From Gammaproteobacteria bacterium (GTDB lineage: Bacteria > Pseudomonadota > Gammaproteobacteria > Pseudomonadales > Azotimanducaceae): DNA of 41,759 nucleotides. Position 1 is the first letter of the stretch; every line of letters starts with the position of its first letter. Both the position numbers and the translations under genes were made by a program. The notes under the pieces are model-generated. The model saw only the letters and a program-made list of their open reading frames with translations. It was not told where the DNA came from and did not search any database. Below are positions 23,520-31,985 of this stretch, piece after piece. The stretch spans positions 1-41,759 of the forward strand of contig JAPUIA010000193.1 of the NCBI GenBank assembly GCA_027297435.1. Reading direction: 5' to 3'.

Positions 23520-24775
23520 CGCGCGTCATAGTCATCGGTTGCGGGCTGGCGGGTATCACGACAGCCTATTATCTCAACGAGCAAGGCGTGGATGTCACCG
23601 TGCTCGAACGCGCGGAAGCCCCGGCACGAGAAACCAGTTTTGCCAACGGTTCGTTGATGGCGCCGAGCTCGGCCGATCCGTGGAACGCGCCGGGCGTACT
23701 GTTCGATCTGATGAAGGCCCTCGGTCGAGATGATTCGGCAATGATGGTCAGAGCCGGCGTGTTGCCATCCATGGTCGGATGGGGATTGAGGTTTCTACGT
23801 AACTCGACACTTGCCCGCTATCAGGCAAGCTATCTCGACAACGTCGGCTTGTCACAATACTCCCAATCGGTGATGCAACGGCTGCTTCAGGTTCATCCGC
23901 TGGAGTTCGAGTACGCGCCGGACGGGACGGTGAGCGTATGTCGTACAGAAGCTGCACTGACCAAAGGCCGCCAGATCGCGAACTGGCTGAAGCAGGTAGG
24001 TATCACTCACGAGGAGTTGGACCGTGATGGCTTGCTCGAGTTGGAGCCCGCTCTGGCGCCGGCCATCGAGAACTTTGTCGGCGGTATTCGCTATCCCCAG
24101 GACGAGGTCGGCAATGCTCGATTGTTCTGCCTGGCGCTCAAACAGGTTGCGGAAGATGCAGGCGTGGTCTTCCGGTTCAGCGAGCAGGTCTTGGGTGTCG
24201 AACGCAGGCGCGGAACGATTCAGAGCGTGATTACCCCACGGGAGAAACTCGGCGCCGACTGCTTCGTGTTGGCTGCGGGCAGCTATAGTTGGCCCGTCGG
24301 TAGGCGCTTGAAGGTCCACATACCGGTACGACCCGCCAAAGGTTACTCGCTGACCGTGCCAGTGCGTAACATTGAACCGGCCCCCCGCTACGCGATCATC
24401 GACGAGGCGTTGCACGCTGCGATAGTGCCTCTCGGCAAGGGCAAGCTACGCATCGCCGGCACCGCGGAATTTACCGGATTCGACAAGAGCCTCCCTGAAG
24501 CCAGGCTATCAAACCTCAAACGCTTGCTGACCGAGGTATATCCGCAGATTCCGGTCAATGAATCGTCCATGCAGCCCTGGTGCGGACTGCGTCCCATGAC
24601 GCCCGACGGCAGACCGCTGCTCGGAAGCACCCGGTTGTCGAACCTGTTCGTCAATACTGGCCACGGTCCGCTGGGCTGGACGATGGCTTGCGGTTCGGGC
24701 AAGGCGGTTGCCGACGTGGTATTGGGCAACGACCCGGAAATCGATCTTGCGCCGTTCTCGATGGCCCGCTTCTAG
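23516..24775 (+). CDS. dadA: D-amino-acid dehydrogenase-like FAD protein
   Basis: A 419-residue FAD protein of the DadA type, which deaminates D-amino acids and passes electrons to the respiratory chain. The Rossmann site is VIVIGCGLAGITTAYYLNEQ at the N-terminus, followed by the acidic end of strand two (LERAEAP). Substrate-domain marks include ETSFANGSLMAP, near the flavin, and the C-terminal PWCGLRPMTPDGRPLLG and NTGHGPLGWTMACGSGK. GTG 23516 overlaps the cyclophilin stop (GTGA). A second FAD oxidase follows after 13 bp. Symbol given by family resemblance; the substrate could be another secondary amine. Confidence 0.87.
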   Translation: MTRVIVIGCGLAGITTAYYLNEQGVDVTVLERAEAPARETSFANGSLMAPSSADPWNAPGVLFDLMKALGRDDSAMMVRAGVLPSMVGWGLRFLRNSTLARYQASYLDNVGLSQYSQSVMQRLLQVHPLEFEYAPDGTVSVCRTEAALTKGRQIANWLKQVGITHEELDRDGLLELEPALAPAIENFVGGIRYPQDEVGNARLFCLALKQVAEDAGVVFRFSEQVLGVERRRGTIQSVITPREKLGADCFVLAAGSYSWPVGRRLKVHIPVRPAKGYSLTVPVRNIEPAPRYAIIDEALHAAIVPLGKGKLRIAGTAEFTGFDKSLPEARLSNLKRLLTEVYPQIPVNESSMQPWCGLRPMTPDGRPLLGSTRLSNLFVNTGHGPLGWTMACGSGKAVADVVLGNDPEIDLAPFSMARF

Positions 24776-24788
24776 ATGACACTCATCC

Positions 24789-26039
24789 ATGCGGTCCACT
24801 AACCCGCTCGCCGACGTCGTGATCATCGGCGGCGGCATCATCGGGCTCGCGATAGCCTACCAGGTGGCTCGACGATCGGACCTGCGCGTCGTTCTACTCG
24901 ACAAAGGCAACGGCGTCGGCGAGGGCTCGACCGGTGCATCGTCCGCCGTGCTAAGGCATCGCTACTCGTTTGACGAGATGGTGGCCTTGGCGCGCGACGG
25001 CGTCGACGCATATCGCGAGTGGCCGGCGTTCACGGGATTGACGCATCCTCGTGCCGTGTTTGAAGCCGCCGGCGTACTGTGGATGCCGGGGGACGACGGC
25101 GACTGGGCGTCTGTAGAACATCGACGCATGCAAAGTCTTGGCGTGCCTTCGGAGGTGCTCGACGATCGAGCATTGGCAAAGCGTTTCCCCGCGTTCAGCC
25201 CCTGCAGGCATGCACCCGATGTACAAACCGGTATCGAGCATGGTTGTGAGGGCGGAAGCAAACACCTCTTCGAGTCGACGGGAGGCTTCATCGACCCTGT
25301 CGCGGCAGCGGAGGACCTGGTCGAGGCGAGCCTTCGAGAGGGTGTGGACGTGCGCTACGGGGCAAACGTCGCCCAGGTACGCCAACTGGCTGGCAGGATG
25401 GCCGGCGTCACGCTCAATGACGGCACGGCTATCGACGCGCCCTGTGTGGTCAATGCCGCAGGGCCGTGGTGCAACGACATCTTTCGGATGCTTGAAATCG
25501 AATGCCCCTGGACGTTGGCGCCGACGCGGATACAGGTGCTCTACCTAGATCGTCCGCCGGAGCTGATTGGGGCGATACCGGTCAGCATCGACATGGTGGG
25601 CGGCGTGTATTTCCGATTGCAGAATCGGGGGCAACAGCTCGTCGTCGGTTCGACGCTGTCAAGCGATGAACGAGAACAGGTAGCCAACCCAGACGAATTC
25701 GACCGCTTCGTTGACGCCGAGTTCTCGCGGTCGCGCTTGCACGCACTACATCATCGATTGCCCGCCTTGCCTTACAAGGGCAGCGTGCGTGGGTATTGCG
25801 GGCTGTACACGATCAACAGAGAAGATGTGCATCCTATCGTGGGACGCACTCCGGTTGAGGGATTCTTGGTGGCGATTGGCTTCAGCGGTCACGGCTTCAA
25901 ACTGGCGCCGGCGGTTGGGTCCTTGATTGCGCAATCGATTACGGGTCAACGGCTGGATTTCGATACGGCCGTCTCGCCTGCGTTCTTGAGTTTCGATCGG
26001 CAGCCTCTGGCGCTGAGCGATAAGTCGGTTCTTGCATGA
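24789..26039 (+). CDS. DAO-family FAD oxidoreductase
   Basis: A 416-residue glycine/sarcosine/D-amino-acid oxidase-like flavoprotein. N-terminal FAD site VVIIGGGIIGLAIAYQVA, with RRSDLRVVLLDKG as strand two; GSTGASSAVLRHRYSF lies near the flavin; the cap region has GGFIDPVAAAEDLVEASLREG; the C-terminal GCxxxGHGFKLAP-like piece is VAIGFSGHGFKLAPAVG. The order resembles the sarcosine oxidase beta/dimethylglycine dehydrogenase lineage. Likely oxidises a secondary or primary amine such as sarcosine, proline or glycine derivatives. It sits between DadA-like and DUF6489 genes in the operon ending in a sodium symporter. Confidence 0.88.
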   Translation: MRSTNPLADVVIIGGGIIGLAIAYQVARRSDLRVVLLDKGNGVGEGSTGASSAVLRHRYSFDEMVALARDGVDAYREWPAFTGLTHPRAVFEAAGVLWMPGDDGDWASVEHRRMQSLGVPSEVLDDRALAKRFPAFSPCRHAPDVQTGIEHGCEGGSKHLFESTGGFIDPVAAAEDLVEASLREGVDVRYGANVAQVRQLAGRMAGVTLNDGTAIDAPCVVNAAGPWCNDIFRMLEIECPWTLAPTRIQVLYLDRPPELIGAIPVSIDMVGGVYFRLQNRGQQLVVGSTLSSDEREQVANPDEFDRFVDAEFSRSRLHALHHRLPALPYKGSVRGYCGLYTINREDVHPIVGRTPVEGFLVAIGFSGHGFKLAPAVGSLIAQSITGQRLDFDTAVSPAFLSFDRQPLALSDKSVLA

Positions 26040-26076
26040 GGTAGACTTGCACAAGGAAACAAGGGAGATCCTGTCG

Positions 26077-26310
26077 ATGAAGATAGAAATAGAAATTCAG
26101 CCCGAGGAGGTTCGTGAATTGTTCGGCCTGCCGGATACCTCCGCAGTACAGAAACTGTTCGTCGATCGGATAACCGATTGGGCGAAGCTACAGCACAACG
26201 ACGCCGACTCGGTACAGCAGTGGATGAACGCCATGTTTCAGGGCGGGCGCCAGTCGTTTGAAGCCTATCAGGATTTTCTCAAGAACTTCACGCAGCCGAG
26301 CCAGAAGTAA
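26077..26310 (+). CDS. DUF6489 small protein
   Basis: A 77-residue soluble acidic protein starting MKIEIEIQPEEVRELFGLPD, then a helix ending RITDWAKLQHND and a second helix NAMFQGGRQSFEAYQDFL. This matches the small DUF6489 family of Proteobacteria; function unknown. ATG 26077 follows AAGGGAGATCC, so the upstream frame overlapping the oxidase is not used. It is placed 37 bp after the oxidase and 3 bp before the transporter, in the same transcript. A role with the transporter or oxidases is suggested only by position. Confidence 0.82.
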   Translation: MKIEIEIQPEEVRELFGLPDTSAVQKLFVDRITDWAKLQHNDADSVQQWMNAMFQGGRQSFEAYQDFLKNFTQPSQK

Positions 26311-26313
26311 ACG

Positions 26314-27663
26314 ATGGCAGGCGCAGCCCACGAACAGTGGTCGTCGCGCTTTGGCTTTCTCATGGCTGCCGTCGGCTTTGCCGTCGGTCTCGGTAATATT
26401 TGGCGGTTTCCCTATGTAACGGGAGAAAACGGCGGCGCGGCGTTCGTCATGGTGTATCTCGCATGTGCGTTCGCGATCGGTGTGCCGATCTTGATGGCGG
26501 AGATATTGATCGGTCGGCGGGGTCGGATGAGCCCCCCGGGGTCGATGCGAGAAGTCGCACTTGCCGAGGGTAAGAGTCGTCATTGGCAATGGGCCGGTGG
26601 CTTGAACCTAAGCGCGGCGTTCATGATCGAGGTGGTTTACTGCGTAGTCGCCGGGTGGGTGCTTCTGTACCTGTTTAAAGCGCTCGTCACCGGGTTTGCC
26701 GGTGTCGATGCCTCGACGGCAGAACTGCAGTTCTCAAACGCGTTGAGTGACGTACCGGGTTTGATGTTGTGGACCGTACTCGGTCTCGCGATCACCGGAA
26801 CGATTGTCTCCGCCGGCGTGCAGAAAGGCATTGAGCGAACGGTGCGGGTTTTGATGCCGACCTTGTTTGGTTTGCTGGTATGTTTGGCAATCTACAACGT
26901 ATTTGCCGGGGGTTTCGAAGCGGCGGTCGACTATCTGTTCACGGCCGACTTCAGCAAGATCAACGGTGCCATGATTCTGGCGGCCATCGGCCAGGCGTTC
27001 TTCTCCATCGGTGTCGCCATGGCGGGCATGATGACTTTCGGCGCCTATCTGCCGAAGGACATCTCTATTTCGCAGAGCGTATTGATCATCATCGTTGCCG
27101 ACACGCTGGTTGCATTGGTCGCGGGGTTGGTGATTTTTCCAGCGGTATTCAACTATGGACTTGATCCGGCTGGTGGCGCGGGCCTGATATTCCAAACGCT
27201 GCCAGTGGCTTTTGCCCAGATGCCGGGTGGGCACATCGTTAGCGTGACGTTCTTCTTATTGTTATCGGTTGCTGCGATCACCTCTATGGTAGGACTGATC
27301 GAACCCGTCGTCTCTTGGCTCGAGGAGCGGCGGGGTTTTGCCCGGCCGGCCAGCACGGTCATGGTCGTTGGCGCGATTGCGGTCACCAGCGTGGTTGGCG
27401 TCCTCTCATACAACGTGTGGGCGGGCGTGACGGTTTTTGGCTTCGATCTCAACACTGCTCTCGACTTTGTGCCGAATCAGATCATGTTGCCGCTCGGCGG
27501 TCTTCTCATAGCGCTGTTTGTCGGCTGGTTTGTCAGCAAGGCGTCCGCGCAACAAGAGTTGGCGATGGGCAACGAAGCATTATTCGAAGTCTGGTATTTT
27601 CTGATCCGCTATTTGGTGCCTGTCGCCGTATTCGTAATCTTGGTGATGGGTGTGATGGGATAG
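26314..27663 (+). CDS. Neurotransmitter:sodium symporter (NSS) family transporter
   Basis: A 449-residue inner-membrane transporter with about eleven or twelve spans. Helix 1 is the NSS/LeuT hallmark: WSSRFGFLMAAVGFAVG, GLGNIWRFPYV, then GENGGAAFVMVYL; the unwound GNIWRFP carries Na+ and substrate ligands. Further on, AIGQAFFSIGVAMAGMMTFG is helix 6 and LLSVAAITSMVGLIEPVV helix 8. It imports amino acids or related amines with Na+. It is the last gene of the operon with DadA-like and DAO-like oxidases, which fits uptake then oxidation. Its TAG stop is formed by the TA flank and first base of the MITE-like element. Confidence 0.93.
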   Translation: MAGAAHEQWSSRFGFLMAAVGFAVGLGNIWRFPYVTGENGGAAFVMVYLACAFAIGVPILMAEILIGRRGRMSPPGSMREVALAEGKSRHWQWAGGLNLSAAFMIEVVYCVVAGWVLLYLFKALVTGFAGVDASTAELQFSNALSDVPGLMLWTVLGLAITGTIVSAGVQKGIERTVRVLMPTLFGLLVCLAIYNVFAGGFEAAVDYLFTADFSKINGAMILAAIGQAFFSIGVAMAGMMTFGAYLPKDISISQSVLIIIVADTLVALVAGLVIFPAVFNYGLDPAGGAGLIFQTLPVAFAQMPGGHIVSVTFFLLLSVAAITSMVGLIEPVVSWLEERRGFARPASTVMVVGAIAVTSVVGVLSYNVWAGVTVFGFDLNTALDFVPNQIMLPLGGLLIALFVGWFVSKASAQQELAMGNEALFEVWYFLIRYLVPVAVFVILVMGVMG

Positions 27664-27897
27664 CCTGCATATCTCACCGATTTCCTACTGCGGACGCCGA
27701 TACGCTCGCCGTGCGTCGCCTGCGCAGCAGGCGCGGCGTAACTCTCTCCGGCCGGCTCAACCGTAGTGGGCCGCCCCCGAAAGTGGGCGCCTACGCCTTC
27801 ACCGTCCTCCAGTCCGTGCGCCCCGACACGCGCCCGTGCGTAGCACGGGACCGTCTCAGACGCCCTCGCTACGTAAACCGGCGAGATATGCAGGCTA
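27661..27897. repeat. MITE-like repeat, copy B
   Basis: Second copy of the element seen at 64-293, in the same orientation: 237 bp, a handful of substitutions and one insertion (CTACGC region near 27790). The TIRs are GCCTGCATATCTCACCG and its complement with one mismatch (CGGCGAG against CGGTGAG). Both ends are flanked by TA. It fills the whole gap between two convergent genes, and the TIR-flank junctions make the stop codon of each: TAG 27661-27663 for the symporter and TAG (27897-27895) for the MATE gene. Confidence 0.88.
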
Positions 27898-29247
27898 ACG
27901 TTCGTCGGCAGGAATGAGTCGTTGCAGGTAACGCTTCATCCACCAGACGGACAAAACGCCCATGATTACGTTGGCTAAAGCAGCGGCGCCGAAAATACCC
28001 TGGTAGCCGAACAGCGCGTTGCCGGCAAGCGCCATCGGGATGTAGAAAACCAGCATGCGACCCAATGACAACGCAAGCGCGGGCATCGGTTTGCCGAGCG
28101 CGGTAAACGTCGCGCCGACGATCATGCCGATACCTAGCAAGCCATACGTAATCGGCATGATGAGCAGGTAAACGTAGGTTGCTTCGACTACCTCTACATC
28201 CTCGATGATGAGGCCGACCAGCGGATAGCCGGCACCGGCGAGTACCACAAAGATGGCGACGCCGTAGAGCAAACAGAACCGGTAGGCTATGGCATGCACC
28301 TCGAAGATGCGTGGGTAGCGTCGCGCCCCCCAGTTTTGCCCGACGAAGGGGCCGGTACTTGCCGACAGCGCCATAAGCAACATGATGGCGAGTGACTCGA
28401 TGCGCGACGCGACGCCAAAGCCCGCGACGATGATGTGGCTGTGTCCGGCGAGCAGAGCGACCGTGATCGCCATGGAAGCAGGGCCGATCATGTTGTTCAC
28501 CGTGCTCGGAATGCCGATGGCCAACACTTCCCGCCACGATGCCCATAATTGGGATGCCGAGGGCACGGAATAGTCGAGTAGACGCATCTTGTTCAGTACA
28601 TGGACGGTATAGAGAAAAGCGACGAACCGTGATACGACGAATCCCCAGGCGGCGCCGGGAAAACCCAGACCCTCCCAATACCCAGGCAACCCGAAGATCA
28701 GTAGGGGTGCCATCATTACCTGCAAGGCAGAGCCGCCGGTCATGATGACGCCAGGCATGCGCGCGTTGCCGACAGCCCGCATCAGCATCGTCGCAACCAT
28801 GGTCAGGGCGAAGAATGGCAGTCCGACCGACCAGATGCTCATGTACTGAATCGCGAGCACCAATATGTCTGCTTCGGCGCCGAGTGCGATGAACACCGGT
28901 TCTTGATAGACGTACATGAGTCCAGCGACGGCAACCACCAACCCGGCTACCAACATCATCGCATCGGTGGACAGCCGCGTGACTTGATCGATGTGTCCTG
29001 ACCCGACGATTCTGGCGATGATGGACGAGGCACCCACGCCGATACCCATCGAAACGGTGGTCAAGCCCATAACGAGGGGAAAGGTGAAGCTGATGGCGGC
29101 CAGTTCCAGGGTGCCGATCCAGCCCACGTACACGGTGTCGATCATCGATGCCACGATCATCGATGAGATGCCGAGGAACATCGGGAGGGTCAGGTTGATG
29201 AGGTGTTTTGAGATGGATCCTTCGGTGAGGTTGGCGCCAGACTTCAT
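27895..29247 (-). CDS. MATE-family exporter
   Basis: A 450-residue MATE exporter with twelve spans. N-terminus KHLINLTLPMFLGISSMIV and DTVYVGWIGTLELAA hold helix 1-2 features; later MGIGVGASSIIARIVGSG and, in the second half, STGPFVGQNWGARRYPRIFEV. This lineage is nearer the DinF/VmrA-like group than the NorM-like exporter at 5592-6902 and is not its close duplicate. It starts at ATG 29247, with a weak GGATT upstream. The last residues (LQRLIPADER) end on a TAG created by the MITE-like repeat; the reconstructed empty site would extend it by 17 residues. Substrate unknown. Confidence 0.9.
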   Translation of the reverse strand: MKSGANLTEGSISKHLINLTLPMFLGISSMIVASMIDTVYVGWIGTLELAAISFTFPLVMGLTTVSMGIGVGASSIIARIVGSGHIDQVTRLSTDAMMLVAGLVVAVAGLMYVYQEPVFIALGAEADILVLAIQYMSIWSVGLPFFALTMVATMLMRAVGNARMPGVIMTGGSALQVMMAPLLIFGLPGYWEGLGFPGAAWGFVVSRFVAFLYTVHVLNKMRLLDYSVPSASQLWASWREVLAIGIPSTVNNMIGPASMAITVALLAGHSHIIVAGFGVASRIESLAIMLLMALSASTGPFVGQNWGARRYPRIFEVHAIAYRFCLLYGVAIFVVLAGAGYPLVGLIIEDVEVVEATYVYLLIMPITYGLLGIGMIVGATFTALGKPMPALALSLGRMLVFYIPMALAGNALFGYQGIFGAAALANVIMGVLSVWWMKRYLQRLIPADER

Positions 29248-29280
29248 GAATCCAGTTTAAAGGATCGAGCCAGGTCGCGC

Positions 29281-29297
29281 TTTTGAGCCGCTCAAAA
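29281..29297. promoter_or_regulatory. Inverted repeat in divergent promoter region
   Basis: TTTTGAG-CCG-CTCAAAA gives perfect 7-bp arms with a 3-base centre, inside the 146-bp divergent gap of the MATE exporter and the SpoIIE phosphatase genes. It could be a regulator operator. Further along, GTAAAAT at 29382 may be a -10 element for the phosphatase gene. Confidence 0.4.
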
Positions 29298-29393
29298 CAT
29301 GGCATAGCGGAATGCTGGTGCGGGCAGTTGCGCCTACCAAATGGCCACAATTTCCCTCGTCCCGAATGCGCCGCAGCCTGGTAAAATCCGCCT

Positions 29394-31904
29394 ATGGCTG
29401 ACGCGGATGACAAGCCGGATACGCGCATTCCATTGATCCGTTCGCTGCGGGGCAAGTTCATTGGGTTGCTTGCGTTGTTAGTTGCACTGACCGCGGCGGC
29501 TTTGACGAGTGTCGATTACGTTTATGTGCGGCAGCTGCTTTCTTCGAGCGTTGAACAACAACTGAAGCTCAGGGCCGAAGGCCAACGCGCGGTACTGCTC
29601 GGCCATGTCCATCAGCGCCGTGAGGGGATTCGCTTGGTTGCCAGCCGCACCCTTTTGCGTGAGATGTTGGCCCGACGGCTGGACGGCACGATCGACGAAC
29701 AGCTGTTTCGCGCTGACGCGCGACGGATTTTGCTCGACGCTCAACAGAGCACTCAAGGGTTTCTCAATATTCGAATTACCGATCCTGGCGGTAAGGTCGT
29801 GGCCGCTACCAACGTCACTTATCTCGGCGCCGACCTGTCGGATTCGCGTGCGTTTTCTGCCGGCCTGCTCGAACCCACCTTGGGTTTGCCGACACCTGCG
29901 GCGGATGGGTATCGCGCAACGTTGACCGGCCCGCTTGTCGGCAGTGCGGGACGCTTTCTCGGTGTGGTGGTGGTCGAGGTGGACGCGCAACCAGAGTTGG
30001 ACATTCTCAGCGCCGTACCCAGTGGTTTCGAGAGTGCGGAGGTGAGGCTCGGCGTGTGGGAAACGGCGAGCGCCGACAACCGTATCCGTTATCTGTTTCC
30101 AGTCGGTCCGGCCCAGGCGCTATCGATTGATGCGTCCTTAGACCCGGCCATGCGGGCCGCACTGAGAGGCGAGAGCGGCTTTGTGGAAACCATCGACTAT
30201 CTGGGCCGCGAAGTCATATCGGTTCATCAACCCGTCGGATACGGCAACTGGGCCATGGTTGTGCAAGTCGACGCCGAGGAAGCCTATGCGCCGATCGCCC
30301 AGGTTCGAAACGTCCTGTTGCTGGTGGCCATCGGCTTTTTCGTATTGGCCGCGTTGATCGGGGCGCGCATCGCCGCTTCCTTTACCCGTCCCGTGCTCAA
30401 ACTCGCCAAGGTTGCGAGGGCTGTCGAGGGCGGGGACCTTTCCGTTCGCGCCAGAGTTCGCACCAGGGATGAACTGGGATTGTTGGGCCAGGCTTTCAAC
30501 ACGATGACCTCTAGTCTTGAGCGTCACCAGAATCATCTTGAAGACCTCGTGCGCGAACGTACCGTCCAATTGCAGGAGTCTCGAGATCAGTTTGCCGAGC
30601 TTTGCCGAATTCTGGAAGGCCAGGCAGAAGTGATGGACCGAGACTTGAAACGAGCCGAAGTCATTCAGCGTTCGTTGTTGCCCGGCGAACCGCCAGAACT
30701 GCCGGGTTACTGCGTGCACACTCTGTATCGTCCGGGGCGCAACGTCGGCGGTGATCTGTTCGATGTCGTGCCTATCGACGATCGATACATCGTACTTGTC
30801 GTCGCTGATGCTTCCGGGCACGGCGTGAGTGCTGCGATGCTTTCCGTGTTGTTCAAACATCGTTTACGGGTGATCAACGAACAAGACGGCGCGCCGCTGC
30901 AGCCCGCCGCTGCTCTGACGGCGGTCAATGCGGCGATGTTCTCAGGTTCGATTACCCCGGGGATGTTCGTGACCTGTGTGTACTGTCTTGTCGATGTTAA
31001 GCAGCGACAGGCCGTGTTGGCTTCTGCCGGGCACACCCCGACGCTTTGGCTGAAGAGCTATGGTGCGACCGAGGAGATTGAACATACCGGCCCGGCGCTG
31101 GGTCTCTACAAAGAAGCCACTTTCGATGAGGTTACGATCGGACTGTCGGAACGAGACCAGCTGTTGTTCTATACCGACGGGATATTCGACGTTGGTGGTC
31201 ACGATCGTCCCAACGTCGCGTCTATCGCACAGGAGCTTATCTCGGGTACCGATGGTCAACATGTGTTGGATCGCTTGTTTATGAGCCTGTCTCATGGGCA
31301 TGAACGGGAGGATCGGGACGACGTTACGATGCTCTTGCTTGACGTGCATCCGGGGACAAGCCACTTTGGAATGAACGCCGACGTTCCGGAATTGGAGATT
31401 GATCCTGACACCGAGGTACCGCTCATCACCTATGCGCTCACGCCGCAGGAGATGTTCATTTGTCTGCAGGGCAGGGTGACATGGACGTACGGCGAGGCGC
31501 TGTTCGAGGGCGGACAACGCGCGATTCAACAACAGCGGAAGCTGATTATCGACCTCTCGGAGTGCGAATACCTCGATAGCACGCTGCTGGGAACGCTGCA
31601 CGAACTGATGCAGCAAGCAGATGCAGGCCTGGTGGCCGCACGCGTGCAAGGCGCGTCTATAGAACTCGCCGACGCGTTTCGAGAGCTCAGCATGGAATCC
31701 GTATTGAAACACCTGCAGACGGAATCGGTGCCTGTACCGGAAAATCGTTCCCCGCTCGAGCTGCCCGAAACAGATACGCGGGCTCAGAAACTCAGGTTAT
31801 TGAAAGCCCACGAGGTGTTGGCTTCCTTGAGTCGTGACAACGAGGACGAATTCGGTGCCGTCGTGGAGGCGATGCGGGAAGACGTGGACGTGCGCGCCAG
31901 TTGA
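29394..31904 (+). CDS. Membrane sensor SpoIIE/RsbU-type phosphatase with C-terminal STAS
   Basis: An 836-residue signalling protein. Order: cytoplasmic N-tail; membrane span about 21-43; extracytoplasmic Cache-like sensor about 45-300; second span about 303-325 (LLLVAIGFFVLAALIGARIA); HAMP to about 378; coiled coil to 425; PP2C_SIG phosphatase about 425-655 with metal-binding pieces GGDLFDVV, ADASGHGVSAAM, LLFYTDGIFDVGG and DRDDVTMLLL; then a STAS domain about 670-775 whose loop DLSECEYLDSTLLGTL has the usual phosphorylatable Ser/Thr place; and a charged tail. RsbU-like enzymes dephosphorylate STAS anti-sigma antagonists; here enzyme and STAS are one chain. No sigma or anti-sigma gene is adjacent, so the target is unknown. 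ATG 29394. Confidence 0.92.
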   Translation: MADADDKPDTRIPLIRSLRGKFIGLLALLVALTAAALTSVDYVYVRQLLSSSVEQQLKLRAEGQRAVLLGHVHQRREGIRLVASRTLLREMLARRLDGTIDEQLFRADARRILLDAQQSTQGFLNIRITDPGGKVVAATNVTYLGADLSDSRAFSAGLLEPTLGLPTPAADGYRATLTGPLVGSAGRFLGVVVVEVDAQPELDILSAVPSGFESAEVRLGVWETASADNRIRYLFPVGPAQALSIDASLDPAMRAALRGESGFVETIDYLGREVISVHQPVGYGNWAMVVQVDAEEAYAPIAQVRNVLLLVAIGFFVLAALIGARIAASFTRPVLKLAKVARAVEGGDLSVRARVRTRDELGLLGQAFNTMTSSLERHQNHLEDLVRERTVQLQESRDQFAELCRILEGQAEVMDRDLKRAEVIQRSLLPGEPPELPGYCVHTLYRPGRNVGGDLFDVVPIDDRYIVLVVADASGHGVSAAMLSVLFKHRLRVINEQDGAPLQPAAALTAVNAAMFSGSITPGMFVTCVYCLVDVKQRQAVLASAGHTPTLWLKSYGATEEIEHTGPALGLYKEATFDEVTIGLSERDQLLFYTDGIFDVGGHDRPNVASIAQELISGTDGQHVLDRLFMSLSHGHEREDRDDVTMLLLDVHPGTSHFGMNADVPELEIDPDTEVPLITYALTPQEMFICLQGRVTWTYGEALFEGGQRAIQQQRKLIIDLSECEYLDSTLLGTLHELMQQADAGLVAARVQGASIELADAFRELSMESVLKHLQTESVPVPENRSPLELPETDTRAQKLRLLKAHEVLASLSRDNEDEFGAVVEAMREDVDVRAS

Positions 31905-31985
31905 AATTGTCGTTGAGGCGTATCGTCACCCATAGGCGAATGGTCTAAGCTATCGATCGCCTGGTGTTTGATGAAGGAGGACACG

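Noticed and set aside
27869-29461. 530-residue open frame on minus strand
   Set aside because: It is an Arg/His-rich shifted frame over the MATE gene, with no domain; MATE at 27895-29247 is clearly the coding frame.
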